From Fistulifera solaris (taxonomy: Eukaryota; Bacillariophyta; Bacillariophyceae; Naviculales; Stauroneidaceae): 64,000 bases of DNA. Under the pieces are notes generated by a model. The model saw only the letters and a program-made list of their open reading frames with translations, searched no databases and was not told where the DNA came from. The stretch lies in contig AP026138.1 of assembly GCA_030295235.1 (NCBI GenBank), positions 124,001-188,000 of the forward strand. Reading direction: 5' to 3'. Position numbers and translations under genes: made by a program. Shown here in pieces: positions 33,639 through 44,690 of the stretch (position 1 is its first letter; every line of letters starts with the position of its first letter).

Positions 33639-35026
33639 TTAACAAGAAATTCCCATAGACAACAAATAGCCACGCAAACCTTCCAAACGGGCATCCCCGG
33701 GCGTACAGCACCCGGCAATTACCACTTGGGTCAAGAGCTCGGCGACGCCTTGATCCCAGGCGTTTTCGAGACGGGCCTGTTCGAGTAACACCGCAATGGC
33801 GGGCATTCCTCGCGCCAACAAAAACAGAGAATCACTCCATTGCTGGCGTTCATAACTGGTCAAGGGAATGGGTGGGTACGTATAGTCGCCTTTCGCAGGA
33901 GCCATGGTACGAAATTGTTCGGGATGCAACGTCGCCCACGAAGAATCACTCAAGGCGGATGCGGGAGAATAAAACGACGGATCGGTGGCATCATTGTTCA
34001 TTTCTGTCAAGGCGGGAGCTTTCTGGCCGGGTTCGGCGGCCGCGTAGGCATGGACCGTCGGGTACACCATGACTCCGATGCTCCGTTGCAGGCTGTGTTT
34101 GCTGTCGTCCGAGCCGGGAGATTCCAAACGGAGTCGTTTGGACGGTGTTTCACTGTCCGGAACCGGTGGATTCTCTTCCACATCCCAACTGATGCGACGA
34201 TCATGAATGGTATAGCGTCGGGGCAGTACTTGTTCGTAGTGTTGTCGCGCTGTGTTAACACGTTTTTCACAAAAAATGGATCGTTTGTTGGGAAGTAAAC
34301 TACCTCCAAAGGCACAAACGGCAGCCTCCACGCGACGAGTGCCAATGATAATGTCATGATGATCCTGTTAAATGGTGTCGTGAGAATAAAATGCAATAGA
34401 GCGAAAGAAATGCCCAACAAGAATCACCTACCGTATTGCTCACTGGAGAGTCGTCTTCTCCACCACACGGAAGTAGATATGTGAGAGCGGAGAGCTGCTG
34501 ACGAACCGAGCGGAGGACGCCATACGGATCACAATAAAGCTTGAAATAAGAAGGGTCGCAATCGGGGGCAACGTACGACACTGCTGTCACACTAGATGGA
34601 TGGTTCGTTTCGTGTTTGGTGGGTGACGAGTCGCAGTTGTGTAGCATTTGAACCGGGGAGTCGTGCGAAGAGGCGTCTTCATCATCCGAGAAATGAAGTT
34701 TTGGGATTGTTATATTGGTCAGATTGAAATCGCTATTTTTGGGAAGCGTTGGCGACGCTACAGGATCCGAAAGACTGAATGTTGTGCTGTCCGTCGAAGA
34801 GAAACTTCGCTGTAGATCGGAAAGACTATCAAATGATTCATTTAATAAAGTGTTCGAGTAAGAGTCTGCGTTGTCTTTCGTCGAATCCGGAGAGTCCGCT
34901 TGAACGGCCTTCTATGATTATTATGGTCAGACAAGGCGGCGGAACAAGCACCAAACGGGGAAAACTTACCTTGGATGATTCTTCTTCATCGTTTTTCTTA
35001 CTGATATTCTTCGTAGGAGTATTCAT
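33639..35026 (-). CDS. Tandem paralogue B, unknown function, no Zn cluster
   Basis: Three exons, 34970-35026, 34432-34911 and 33639-34364, give 420 residues with no indel. Introns are 58 and 67 nt with GTAAGT/ATAG and GTAGGT/ACAG borders. It shares with paralogue A the NESFDSL motifs, a RRVEAAVCAFGG box, RRISWDVEENPPVP, SLQRSIGVMVYPTVHAY, ALTEMNN and the helical end (QGVAELLTQVVIAGCC, LEGLRGYLLSMGISC). It lacks the long Pro/Arg-rich N terminus and the CxxC...HxC cluster of paralogue A; in its place is a short basic KRLRLE segment. The head-to-tail arrangement points to local duplication followed by divergence. Starts MNTPTKNISKKN. Confidence 0.85.
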
Positions 35027-36080
35027 GGTGACAAACAAAAGTACAAAACAATGCGAGCGCCTAGTTGGAAGGCGAAAAAATGAAACTGCTTCGGACAACA
35101 TGTTGCTTTCCAACCGATCTCATTTCGCGCCATGTCGATTCTTGTCAATGCAAAAAATGAGCGCGAAACCATTTCTTGGTGGTCCATTCCCCTCCACGTT
35201 ATGTATTTGGAGCGGATTCAAATGTAAAGAGAGGAAATGGAATGTTCTCTTGTGTTCATGCAGAAATCGTGGGTCGAAATCTATCTTGCCGTACTCCTTC
35301 ACTTAGAGCAAAAAATTGTATGTTCTGTTAAGTACTTATTATCGGCTCTGCGACAATGGAGTTCACAAACTCATTTCGTGATTCGTGACTCGTGACTAAC
35401 CAGTATTCAGTGTCCAGTGTCGTCCGGTGTCCAGTCAGTGTCCAGTGTCATCAGTCATCAGTCATCAGCAATCAGTCATTGCTTTTGAAGTACTCTATTA
35501 ATACAGTAAGTCATAAGTCATAATGTCAGTCTACATTCTAAATAGTGTATGTATATAGTATAGTAATTAGTAATATCATTCATTCTACCAGTGACCTATG
35601 ACCTATGACCTATGACTTCAAACTTCAAACATTCTACATTCTACGTGCTACGTGTACGTGGTACGTGCTACTTGCCACAGTACTTGCTACGCACTACGTA
35701 CTTGGTAGTACGTAGTACGGAGTACTACGTAGTTGTTAGTTGTTAGTTGTTACCGGTAAACGGTAAATCTTACAGGTCATAGTCATTCATATTTCAACAC
35801 AAATCTTTCACTCTTTCACTACTGTCACTACTTAATGAAATGACCTTCCATTATACCAGGTACCAGGGGCGGTCATCAGGTCACAAAGAATATGTGACAC
35901 GTGATATCAAAGATCAAAGATAAGAGATAAGCGTCGAGTTTTATAGTGCGGAATGCGGAATAAATGCGGAAGTGGCCAATGCGACTGGTAAACGTTTGAA
36001 CCAGTCAAGGGGAAAACGTTCTTTGCTCTTTGACCGACTCGCAAAGCCAGCATTTGCTCTCTCACAATTAAAATTTAGAA
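35027..36080. other. Intergenic with cryptically repetitive core
   Basis: About 1 kb without a supported gene. The core at about 35380-35770 is made of overlapping short words (see the repeat entry). Confidence 0.55.
35380..35770. repeat. Low-complexity patchwork of short degenerate words
   Basis: Successive small clusters of near-repeats: TCAGTGTCCAGTGTC, TCATCAGTCATCAGTCATC, TGACCTATGACCTATGACC, CTACATTCTACGTGCTACGTG, GTAGTACGTAGTACGGAGTAC and TTAGTTGTTAGTTGTTA. Each word is used two to four times and then drifts into the next, which looks like slippage-driven turnover rather than a single tandem repeat. Confidence 0.7.
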
Positions 36081-36521
36081 ATGAACATGAATCTTCCTGA
36101 TCAACGCTTAGAAATAACAGTGTTACCTTTAGAGGTAATGAAGCTTGTGAGAGAAGCCAACAGCATTACAATTGTTGGCGACAATGCGCGGCGACCGTCA
36201 AGAGAGTATCGGATTACCAAAGTTCGATCGAATTCCACTTCCGACCCACTCAAATTGAAGGAAAAAATATTATCGCACCGTCGTGGTCTAATACGTCACT
36301 CATCGAATGATATTGGTTTCGATCGATGGGCGACGAGGAATCCGGATGAAGTTCCATCGCGCGCACCGCCGCGTCGGTCGGTGTCGGCGGATTTCGCACC
36401 ATCGTTGCCGACACGCCGTTCCTTTGAAAAATTAGAGACCATTGAGCAGCATTCGTCTTTGATGGACGCTCCTCCAGCCCTGTTTCCCAGAAGGAAGCCG
36501 TCGGTGCGAAAAATCGCCTGA
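36081..36521 (+). CDS. Small basic disordered protein
   Basis: A 146-residue frame from ATG 36081 in an A-rich context. The N terminus may fold (QRLEITVLPLEVMKLVREAN, SITIVGDNARR); the rest is Arg/Ser/Pro-rich (RAPPRRSVSADF, LPTRRSFEKLETIEQ) and could carry basophilic phosphorylation sites. No family recognised. Composition, clean start and lack of overlap with another gene support coding, but evidence is limited. Confidence 0.5.
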   Translation: MNMNLPDQRLEITVLPLEVMKLVREANSITIVGDNARRPSREYRITKVRSNSTSDPLKLKEKILSHRRGLIRHSSNDIGFDRWATRNPDEVPSRAPPRRSVSADFAPSLPTRRSFEKLETIEQHSSLMDAPPALFPRRKPSVRKIA

Positions 36522-37017
36522 TACCTTGTCAGTTCCAGGCTGATGTGCTCGCTCCAGTGCAATTTCTGCGTTGAGTGTTCCCGAATACACTACTATTCTT
36601 ATTTATAAATGATAAAGCAATAAAATGGCTGGTCTATTCTTCTATTCTGCCTTTTCTAACATGCAAAACGAACTCTACTTGGAACGTCCACGATGACGGC
36701 AAAATGTTTTCGATCAGTTGGTTGTAACCTTAACCCTAACACAAATGGAATGCATTGTATCCTCTCCTTCCGGGTAACGTACAGACGCTTTTAAATAGTT
36801 ACCGTTGAAACGCAGGCAGCACAAATCGCATTGAATAAATCTAGTTATTTGAAACATTTAGTACCTTGTTGTTTATACTACGATAGATTCCGTTGGTGAT
36901 CTCGGCTCGCGCAACACGAACACCATCAAGCAAAGAAACAGGTACATTCTCACGCCTTCTACTCTTGTGATAGATCATTGCCTTGAAGGAAGCACACAAA
37001 GCTACCCGTCATTCACC
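36522..37017. other. Intergenic, CAP-H promoter region
   Basis: About 500 bases with no open frame worth annotating; includes AT-rich 3' UTR-like sequence after the small basic protein and the upstream region of the condensin gene. Confidence 0.5.
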
Positions 37018-39397
37018 ATGATCGCAATGAGTCAAGACGCCGGTCGATTTCGCCCTCCGCGTCCTTCTACCGTCGGCATTCAACAATCGAACTTTGGTGG
37101 TGGCCGTCACCGCAACCGACGTCGATCTTCGGCTCGATTCTTACAACTCCACAATCGTGGTGGGGCGATTCATGAGGAAGAAACGGAAGAACAGACGGAA
37201 GACAGCAACAACTCTGGAAATTTGCAGGAACTCTACAAGAAGGTGATTCGTATGAATGCGGAGAATAAAATCAATGCGAGTAATAGTTGGTCTCTTCGTC
37301 TTATTGAAAATATTGACACGTTCCTGGAAGAAGACGAAGAGAATGAGTCGAGCGAGGATGAAGAGGAAAAAGAGGAAGATGTTAACAAGGAAAATGCTGG
37401 CACCCTTGTCCCCAAACGTGTCAATTTCACCAAGGCATCGTGCACTTTGGATGCCAGCGTCAAAATCTATTCGTATCGCGTCGATGATGTCCATCTGACC
37501 TCGTACAAGGTGCTCGCAAATCTTCATCGGAACAGCAACAAGGACGACACGGCGCCAGTTTCGTCGAATCGTGACAACCAGGAGGAAGCTACCGGTGATG
37601 AACCGGAAGAAAAAGGACCCGAGAAATCGTCCGGAAACGCACCGACACTGGAGCAAAACATTGGTGCGTTTAAATGTTTTGTTCATGTTGCTTTGTGCGC
37701 TACTCCTTACACCGTCACAATACTGACCTACTCTTTCTCAATTATTTTCAGCCAACATCAACTTGAGCAAGCTCGACTCCGCATTCGATATTGATCCTTT
37801 GTTTTCCAAAATGTCAAAGGCATTTGATGAGGGTGGTGCGAAAGGGCTCTTGTTGGTCAATCTGGGTGTGAGCTCCAATGGTTGCAACATTGTTTTCGAT
37901 AGTAAGGCCGAAGCGGACTTGGATGAAGAGACCGATAACGATCACACTGCGGAAAACGATAAACTGATTGATATTTCTATTCTTATTGACAAGTTGAAAG
38001 AGCAAACCGCGACAGACGATGCGAGAGACATGTTGGCTGCACTTGAAGACTTGCCCCTCGTGCCGCAGCTGTCAGAATTGCGGGCTGAGCACGCTGTTTT
38101 GGAGTCCCAAGGGTTTACCGTCGGTGAAAGTACTGACGATATGGAACGAAAACGTGGTCATTATTTCCAAGTCAGCGAAGAGGAAGAGAAAGAGGCCGAT
38201 CGAAGCATTCACCAAGATGCCTTAGAGCGCAGTCGCGCTAGTCAGGGCCGCCCGTCGTTCTTAGGAAGCGAGGCCGGAGAAGAAATGTCGTACGGTGACG
38301 ACAACGTCTTTGCGGGTGACAATGACGATGATGATGACTTTGGCGGTGATGGCATGTTTCTGAATGTGACGCCGCAGCGCGCGTCATCGTTCTCGGGTAA
38401 CTCTGTCATTGAGACTGATTATGAGACCCGCACTCAAAATCAAGCGACATCGAACTTCCTGGACATGCTTTCGAGCACACATGATTTTTGGTCAACAGAT
38501 AACGATACTCAATTCTTCAATCCCGATCTGTTCGCCTCACAAGGACAGAATCATTGGGCGGGTGTATCCCATTGGAATGCTGGGAAGAAACCAGTTGGAA
38601 ACAAGACGACCGCAACGAAAGAGAAGAATACGAATGCGCCTCGAAGCGAACGAAAGACGCGCAAAAAGCACATGGTCGACTTTTCGAAGCCTCCGAAAGG
38701 TTTCGATTTTGAAGTCGGGCAAGGCTTGACGTGGAGTAGTGCCACTATTGCCAAGCACAGCCGGAACGAGAATGTGCTGCCACTAGATGCTGGTATCTTG
38801 TCGTTGAAGCAACTTCAATCTCTTTTTCTTCGCCCTACACTAACGATCCCATCTAAAGATCAGAATCGGAGTAAGAAAGCTGTGGGTTTTGCCGACACTG
38901 ACGATTGGGATACTGGAGGTGGTTTTGATGACGGGGATGACGACGACGACGGTCCGGGATTCTTCATGTCTTCCAATGATGACGAGGTTGACAAAGAAGA
39001 CGACGACTTTATTCGTGAACTGGAAGGGGTTCGTAAAGTTGAAAAAGTACAAGTGGGCTACGCAACAATTGCAAAGAAAGTCGATGTGAAGAAATTGAAA
39101 ACGGATTTGTGGAAGGAACTCGAGTCGAAGTTTTCTGTCATGAGAAAAGATGACGATGCAATGGATGGCGACGAAAGTGAAGACGAGACCATGGCAGAGC
39201 AGCCTTCTACTGTCCTTTCATTTAAAGAAGCCGTCCAGAACATGGAAGCAAGCAAGTCTCAGTCCGACGTGACGCTACCCTTTTACTTCATTTGCATCCT
39301 TCACTTAGCCAATGAGAAGGGTCTGCGCCTCGTCGACAAGGGACTCGACGAATTTGAGATCATCCACGAGGGGCTCAAGTCATCGTCGAACTTTTGA
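37018..39397 (+). CDS. NCAPH: Condensin subunit 2 (CAP-H/Barren, kleisin)
   Basis: Kleisin that bridges the SMC2-SMC4 heads of condensin I during chromosome compaction. Exons 37018-37663 and 37752-39397 give 763 residues. N-terminal part: LQELYKKVIRMNAENKINASNSWSLRLIEN, the SMC2-neck-binding region. Across the intron is the family core TLEQNIANINLSKLD, SAFDIDPLFSKMSKAFDEGGAKGLLLVNLGV. The middle is acidic and HEAT-subunit-binding, with FSKPPKGFDFE. The end has VDVKKLKTDLWKELES and the winged-helix closing segment LPFYFICILHLANEKGLRLV. The second in-frame ATG (37027) is also possible. No indel. Length is close to the usual 700-800. Confidence 0.93.
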
Positions 39398-39503
39398 AGT
39401 GAGAATGTTGTGTCTATGTTTGAACTAACTAAGCTGATTGCTCATAATTCGCGACTAAAATCGACTAGAGTATCTACTTCTTTTCTCTTTGACTCAATCG
39501 GTT

Positions 39504-40505
39504 TTATATACCCAACGCCTCCTTGAGACTTCCCCCACTCTCTTCTTTGAGTTCCGTCACAATATCCAATCCACCCACCAACTCACCGTCAACATACAAT
39601 TGCGGATACGTGGGCCAATCCGAAAATTTCTTGAGCCCTTCTCGCACTTGGTCATCCTGCAAAATATCAAACGAATCATACGATATGTGTTCTTCGTCGA
39701 GCAGTTGCACGATTTGACGCGAAAAACCACAGCGTGGTGCCGATGGCAATCCTTTCATAAACAGCATGACGCGATGACGTTTCACCAATGCGGCCAATCG
39801 TTCTTGCAATGAGGGAGCAGTCGTCGATGCGAGTTGGAGTTGCTGGCGCAATCCGCCTTCTTCTTGTTTCAGTTCCTTCATGATATCCAATCCACCCATG
39901 AGTTCCCCACGAACGTACAGTTGTGGATAGGTGGGCCAGTCCGAATACGTTTTGAGCTCTTGTCGCACCACTTCGTCCGACAGTATATCAAAGGAACCAA
40001 ACGGAATGTGTTCGTCTTGCAACAATTCCATGGCTTGTCGCGAGAATCCGCACTTGGGAGCCTCCGGCGTACCCTTGATAAAGAGCATGACTTCTGCGGA
40101 TGTAATGAGTCGTTGCAATCGTTGTTTGATTTGTTCTTCCGGTGACAGTTGTTGTATTTGACTCGTAGCGGTGGTGGTTGCTTGAAACAGTCGTTGAACG
40201 CTCTGTGTGATTTTCGCCAGATCGTCTCCGCCTTCTACTTTCTCGACGACTGCTGGACCGTTGCACAAAACAAAGGTCGGAACGAGACTGACTTGGTAAT
40301 GTTGCACAAGTGCGGAGCACTCTTCGGCATTCACACGCCCAAAGAGGACTTCTGTTTCGTCAGCAGTACTCGCGAAAGCCCGCAACACTTGATCCATCGG
40401 GCCTCCTTCTGTCGAAGCTTCATGCCACGGAGCCCAAAACAACAAGACCGCCTTTTGGCCGGTTGCGGGAATGGTAGTTACATCCACTACTTGACTCTTT
40501 GTCAT
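39504..40505 (-). CDS. GLRX3: Monothiol glutaredoxin with Trx and two Grx domains (Grx3/PICOT)
   Basis: Cytosolic/nuclear iron-sulfur trafficking protein; 333 residues. Residues 1-105 are a thioredoxin-like domain in which the active-site CxxC is replaced (FWAPWHEAS), as in other Grx3 proteins. Two glutaredoxin domains follow (about 130-220 and 235-330), each with the monothiol CGFS motif (APKCGFSRQ, APRCGFSRQ), the WPTYPQLYV glutathione-binding strand and the GGLDI motif. These domains bind a bridging [2Fe-2S] cluster with glutathione. The Trx-Grx-Grx order matches animal PICOT (plants have a third Grx). Single exon, frame intact, start at the first Met with a Thr-Lys leader. Confidence 0.95.
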   Translation of the reverse strand: MTKSQVVDVTTIPATGQKAVLLFWAPWHEASTEGGPMDQVLRAFASTADETEVLFGRVNAEECSALVQHYQVSLVPTFVLCNGPAVVEKVEGGDDLAKITQSVQRLFQATTTATSQIQQLSPEEQIKQRLQRLITSAEVMLFIKGTPEAPKCGFSRQAMELLQDEHIPFGSFDILSDEVVRQELKTYSDWPTYPQLYVRGELMGGLDIMKELKQEEGGLRQQLQLASTTAPSLQERLAALVKRHRVMLFMKGLPSAPRCGFSRQIVQLLDEEHISYDSFDILQDDQVREGLKKFSDWPTYPQLYVDGELVGGLDIVTELKEESGGSLKEALGI

Positions 40506-41074
40506 CTTCTGTTGTGAACTGCTGTAGTTGTATTCAATTGAGGGTAATCATAAACTACTAACCGAAATGATGATGTTGTTGCAAAATGGGAACGCGGACG
40601 AAATACGAACCGAGGATTCGGTTTCAATAAAGTCGCACAGGTAACGAAAGATGTCGTCACGGTTTCACGGACACGTTGTTTCAAGTTGTGACCGTGAACC
40701 GGTATTCGTCTTTACTTTATTTTGTGCAGTAATACCAAAGAGGTAACGCCTGTTTTCGATACTACACACAAAACAGTGTTTGACGTTTGACTGGTCATCA
40801 TTTAGTTATTTAGCCGGTTCGTTGTACGGATTGTCAAGCAGTGGATTATTGCCCCACGACTTCTTATTCACAATTATGTACTAAATAACATGACAGACTC
40901 TATATTGTTCGAATTGAACTTTCTGTTCGTTGTGGTCGTAATCGAAGTCAAAGACTTTCACTTTTTTTTTCTCGTCTCTGCTCTGCCCCTTTCAACAAAC
41001 TCCAAACGGATTCATTCATCCAACAATATTCAACACACAACAACCATTGTGTTGTCCATATTTATTCATTCATC
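40506..41074. other. Divergent promoter region
   Basis: About 570 bases between glutaredoxin (minus) and the WYxK/RGLE gene (plus). Pyrimidine-rich stretches and CAAC-rich sequence precede the plus-strand ATG. No gene seen. Confidence 0.5.
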
Positions 41075-42178
41075 ATGATGAAGAATAACCCGAGCGCACG
41101 GCAACCTCGGACCACTCCAGTAGAGGATACTAAATGCCACAATTTGCCATTCTGCGATTACTATTCGTTTCTCAAAGAACGATCCATCGTATTCATCAAT
41201 GATTGGGATGTAAAAATACGAGAAATTGAACATTTTGACAGATACAGCGAGTTTTATAGCCAACTGTGGTATTCGAAACACGACTATACCCTGTTCAGTG
41301 CGCACGATGATCTCATTGTCAAAATTGCCCGGGCGGGAAACTTTTACGAGACCACCGAGCACAGCATTCGGGGTTTGGAAAAGCAACTCAGTGACGACGA
41401 AAACAACAACATCGAAGAGATGGTACTGGAAGCTGTACAGAAAGAGCAACGGAGACAGAGGGAACAAGGCGTTTATGACCCGGACGCGCTCGCTAACATT
41501 TATCGACTCGCGTCGATGAGTTGCAAGCACGAGGCACGTATACGGGGCATTCAGGATGCTCTGCAAGTGCATCAGTCGCCCATGTTGGGATTTTCTGTGG
41601 ATGGGGAACATTATTCTTGTGATGAGACGCCGCGACGACGAAAACCGCGGTCCCAAAGTATGATGCACACATCAGTCGCCGAAAAGGATCCGAGTCATCG
41701 CTCCGTTCGACATTCCGTTCATTCGCATCCCATTTCACGATCCGACCGGAAATCTCGATACGCGTCGCTACACGAGCGAATCATTTACACCGATGTTCCG
41801 AAAACACGACAACCGACGCAAGCACCTCGGCGGAAAGCGCGTTCCTTGAGCTTGTTAGGAAACGTCACAGCCAATTCGTACGCCAATGAAGCTTCTTCGG
41901 AACGACCCCTTTCTCCACAAAAGATAGCACCGAAAAGTGCTTCTATGAACTCTGTCAAGACGAAGCAGGGCGAGTTACTAACGTCAAAATGTGCGTTTCA
42001 AAGGGATGCAGTGACAGAAGAGAGCGAACATTCTTCGACGATCCGCAACAAGATTTCAAGGAAGAGTCTGAACAAGCGTGACGGCAAGAAAGATGTTTCC
42101 ATAAAATCTATATCGGGAAGTCCACGAAAACGCAGATCGTCTCTGGAACTCAATGCGAAGGTGAAGCAAGAACAATGA
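41075..42178 (+). CDS. Second WYxK/RGLE-family protein
   Basis: A 367-residue protein. The conserved part lies at about residues 60-170: SQLWYSKHDYTLFSAHDDL, SIRGLEKQLSDDEN, MVLEAVQKEQRRQREQG, DPDALANIYRLASMSCKHEARIRGIQ. These correspond in order to WYDKTEY, TRGLEYRT, AVLDEQRRQR and AYLDAAAAQCQEAAQNL of the protein at 3070-3633. The C-terminal half is basic and Ser-rich (RRRKPRSQSM, RKARSLSLLG, RKRRSSLELN), with several RxxS sites. Single exon; the first Met pair (MMKNN) is used as start. Function unknown. Confidence 0.8.
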   Translation: MMKNNPSARQPRTTPVEDTKCHNLPFCDYYSFLKERSIVFINDWDVKIREIEHFDRYSEFYSQLWYSKHDYTLFSAHDDLIVKIARAGNFYETTEHSIRGLEKQLSDDENNNIEEMVLEAVQKEQRRQREQGVYDPDALANIYRLASMSCKHEARIRGIQDALQVHQSPMLGFSVDGEHYSCDETPRRRKPRSQSMMHTSVAEKDPSHRSVRHSVHSHPISRSDRKSRYASLHERIIYTDVPKTRQPTQAPRRKARSLSLLGNVTANSYANEASSERPLSPQKIAPKSASMNSVKTKQGELLTSKCAFQRDAVTEESEHSSTIRNKISRKSLNKRDGKKDVSIKSISGSPRKRRSSLELNAKVKQEQ

Positions 42179-42181
42179 CAG

Positions 42182-42509
42182 GACTAGGTCATACTTTGGA
42201 AAACACATTCAATTTCATAATAAAATTTGATCAAATGTTAGTTAGAAACTACAAACATCAACTTCTAGAATCTGGATAACTGTTAGCTCCAAGCTTTTCT
42301 TTCCAAATGGCTACAAGCAAATTAATCGTCGGATCATGAATTCAAGGTCACGGAGAAGGCTCAACTTGAAGTGAGTGTTCTCATACTTTTCTTCGTCCTT
42401 CCAAAAGGAAATTAAGCCTTAAGGAACCAAGCATTCTTTTTTTAATACTTAGTAGGGAATCACATTTTTTTACGTCAACTCTTAGGATTGACGAGATAAC
42501 AATAGAAGA
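42182..42509. other. Short intergenic spacer
   Basis: Just over 300 bases between two plus-strand genes; contains AATAAAA-like 3' UTR sequence near its start and nothing else supportable. Confidence 0.45.
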
Positions 42510-43561
42510 ATGATCACCGTGTTTGGAGTGGATCGCGCCATTGATGTACCCGAGGATGTCTTTCCTTCGGATCCATTAGTGATTGATGAAATCGAGAAAA
42601 AGTGCTCCGATCAGATTAGCATTCATGGGTGGTTTGACTCGTGCTACAAGGGCGTCAAGCTTCATTATCGGAAATGGCTACCTCCAATGAAACCCAAAGC
42701 CATTGTTATTTTTGCTCATGGCATACAGTCTCATAGTGGGAATGGCCATCTTTTGCCCGATGGACGTAGATTGAATGGTGCATTACGAGTCGATGCTTTC
42801 GTGAAATCCGGATATGCCGTCTACAGCCACGATTACTATGGCCATGGCTACAGCGAGGGCACGAGGTGGTGGATTCCAGAAACATGGGAAAACAACCTGA
42901 CCGATTACGAAACTTTTGTTTCCCTTGTGGCGCAAGAAAACGACAACAGAACTCCCATCATTCTCATGGGCGAATCGTACGGCTCCTGTTTGACGTTACA
43001 TCTCGCACGCAAGTTTCAAGAGCAAGGAGGACCATCCAGCTTTGACAGCGTGATTCTCACATCATCTGCCATTGATGCTGATCTTCCACCCTACATTGTG
43101 CAATTCATTCTTCGACATGTCGTTGCTCCTGTCTTTCCGACATGGATACCTTTCTTTATGCCCAATCCAGTCTCACCGGACCGCATTTGGAGAGACCCAG
43201 TGGCTCTCGCGGCCAGTACCGATCCAGAGAAATTGAAATTGCGCATGGATAGTGGTGGTACTCCGATGAGATTGGGCACAGCGGCAAATATCTTAGATGC
43301 GATGATGCGGTTAAAAACATCGGTAATACCAGGCTTTCGGCAGCCGTATTGCCTAATTCATGGGACGCATGATTTTTCTTGCCCCATATCTGGAGCAGAG
43401 TATTTGTGGGAGGAGAGTAGCACACCAGAAAGCGATCGAGAATTTCACAAAATGGAAGGAATGTATCATGATCTTTTTCCGACTCCAAGTCGGAAGAGGT
43501 GATTGACATTGTGCTTGACTGGATAGAGTCACGTCTGCATAAGAGCGTGAATTCCGAATAA
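42510..43561 (+). CDS. Monoacylglycerol-lipase-like alpha/beta hydrolase
   Basis: Serine hydrolase of the monoglyceride lipase/lysophospholipase group (Hydrolase_4), about 350 residues. Features: YRKWLP lead-in, oxyanion region IVIFAHGIQSHSG, DYYGHGYSEGTR, the nucleophile elbow GESYGS (GxSxG), the acid in IHGTHDFSCPI, and the catalytic His in GMYHDLF. One T is missing in the run at 43474-43478; as written, the protein ends seven residues later, but with the base restored it continues with SEEVIDIVLDWIESRL, the normal last helix. It would release glycerol and fatty acid from monoacylglycerol or act on lysophospholipids. No signal peptide. The lid region (PNPVSPDRIWRDP) is of family type. Confidence 0.88.
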
Positions 43562-43776
43562 AGAAAGATGTATCTTTGTCACAGATGATCTTCACAAAGT
43601 CCTTAGCAATCTTCTAACCAGGATGTATGCTTGCCCTCGTCTTCTTTCGTTGCAGAGCCGCATGATATTCATAAATGACTTTAAAATTGTCGACTAGATC
43701 TATCGCTGCCTATTTTCCTCCCATGCATTTGTTTACAAATTTCATTTGTTGATTTTTGTCGCAGGTTTGTGTCGTT

Positions 43777-44373
43777 TTATTTGGAACCGGGGGCACCTCG
43801 TGAAACACTCGATGGTTCATCGTCCTCCATTCGATACTCCGTTTGTTTCCGCACACCATCTTGTAATAACGACAAACTCTTTTCTTCGGTTCGGGATGTT
43901 TGAAAGTTCCATTGATGACGAGTGGGCCGGCATTCTCCTAGAATATCCGGGGGCATGCTAGAACCTTGGTAATATATTTCTTCGAGGCGTCCCGCATTGT
44001 ATTGATCCACAAAACGCGCAAACGCTTGACGTGCTTGTTGCGTATCTTCCATATCCGCAAATGTGGTTTGTTCTTCGCGATACAAATAGACCCAAAAATG
44101 CTGATGATAGGCAAAATAATCTCGTTCCGCGTCCAGCAATCGAGCCGGTGGATGTCCCCGAGGGTCTCCTAAATTCGTCTTCTTGAATGATAGTTTTGTC
44201 TTTTTCTTGACGTCTTTGTGCCTCTTCTTCGACTGTTTTCGACTCGAATCATCTTTTTTGGAGCGTTTGTGCTTTTTCTCTTCCTCCCCGTGCTTTCGTT
44301 TCTTACGATCGTGTTTGGCTAAATATTCTTTCGCTTCCCGCAAGCGTTGCTCGTCTTGGTCCGTCAAATCCAT
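43777..44373 (-). CDS. Lys-rich nuclear-type protein with a YF..FWVYLYRE motif
   Basis: A 198-residue protein starting MDLTDQDEQRLREAKEYL. Residues 15-60 are highly basic (DRKKRKHGEEEKKHKRSKKD), typical of nuclear/nucleolar proteins. Residues about 75-140 form a conserved-looking domain: RDYFAYHQHFWVYLYREEQTTF, then ARQAFARFVDQYNAGRLEEIYY. Similar F-x-W-L...F-x-x-F-V...N-x-G-x-L...YY patterns occur in plant and animal nuclear proteins linked to RNA processing, but I cannot name the family. The upstream in-frame extension to 44469 is hydrophobic and is probably not translated. Confidence 0.72.
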   Translation of the reverse strand: MDLTDQDEQRLREAKEYLAKHDRKKRKHGEEEKKHKRSKKDDSSRKQSKKRHKDVKKKTKLSFKKTNLGDPRGHPPARLLDAERDYFAYHQHFWVYLYREEQTTFADMEDTQQARQAFARFVDQYNAGRLEEIYYQGSSMPPDILGECRPTRHQWNFQTSRTEEKSLSLLQDGVRKQTEYRMEDDEPSSVSRGAPGSK

Positions 44374-44690
44374 TTCTATTGAGGTATAGAGTAATAGAGA
44401 GCGAAAATGAGATAATTCAGAACAAACGATAATGATATTTTGCATCAATGCAAACAAAATGGATCGCAATAAATATTTAGGATCGCATCTGCAATCTGCA
44501 GTCAGTGCCTTTCCTGCAGTTCACAAAATCTAACGCTATCCTTAGCTATAGGCCCTCCACTATCCGCTACGAACTCCTCCATCAAAAATCCCATGAACAC
44601 CAACAGACTTAAGTCTTATAAGCTCGTTAAAATTTCTATAGTATCATCAAATATTAGCATCACGTCATTCCGCTAACACTTGCCTTATTT
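44374..44690. other. Short intergenic spacer
   Basis: About 320 bases between two minus-strand genes; AT-rich, no open frame or structure that I can support. Confidence 0.45.
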
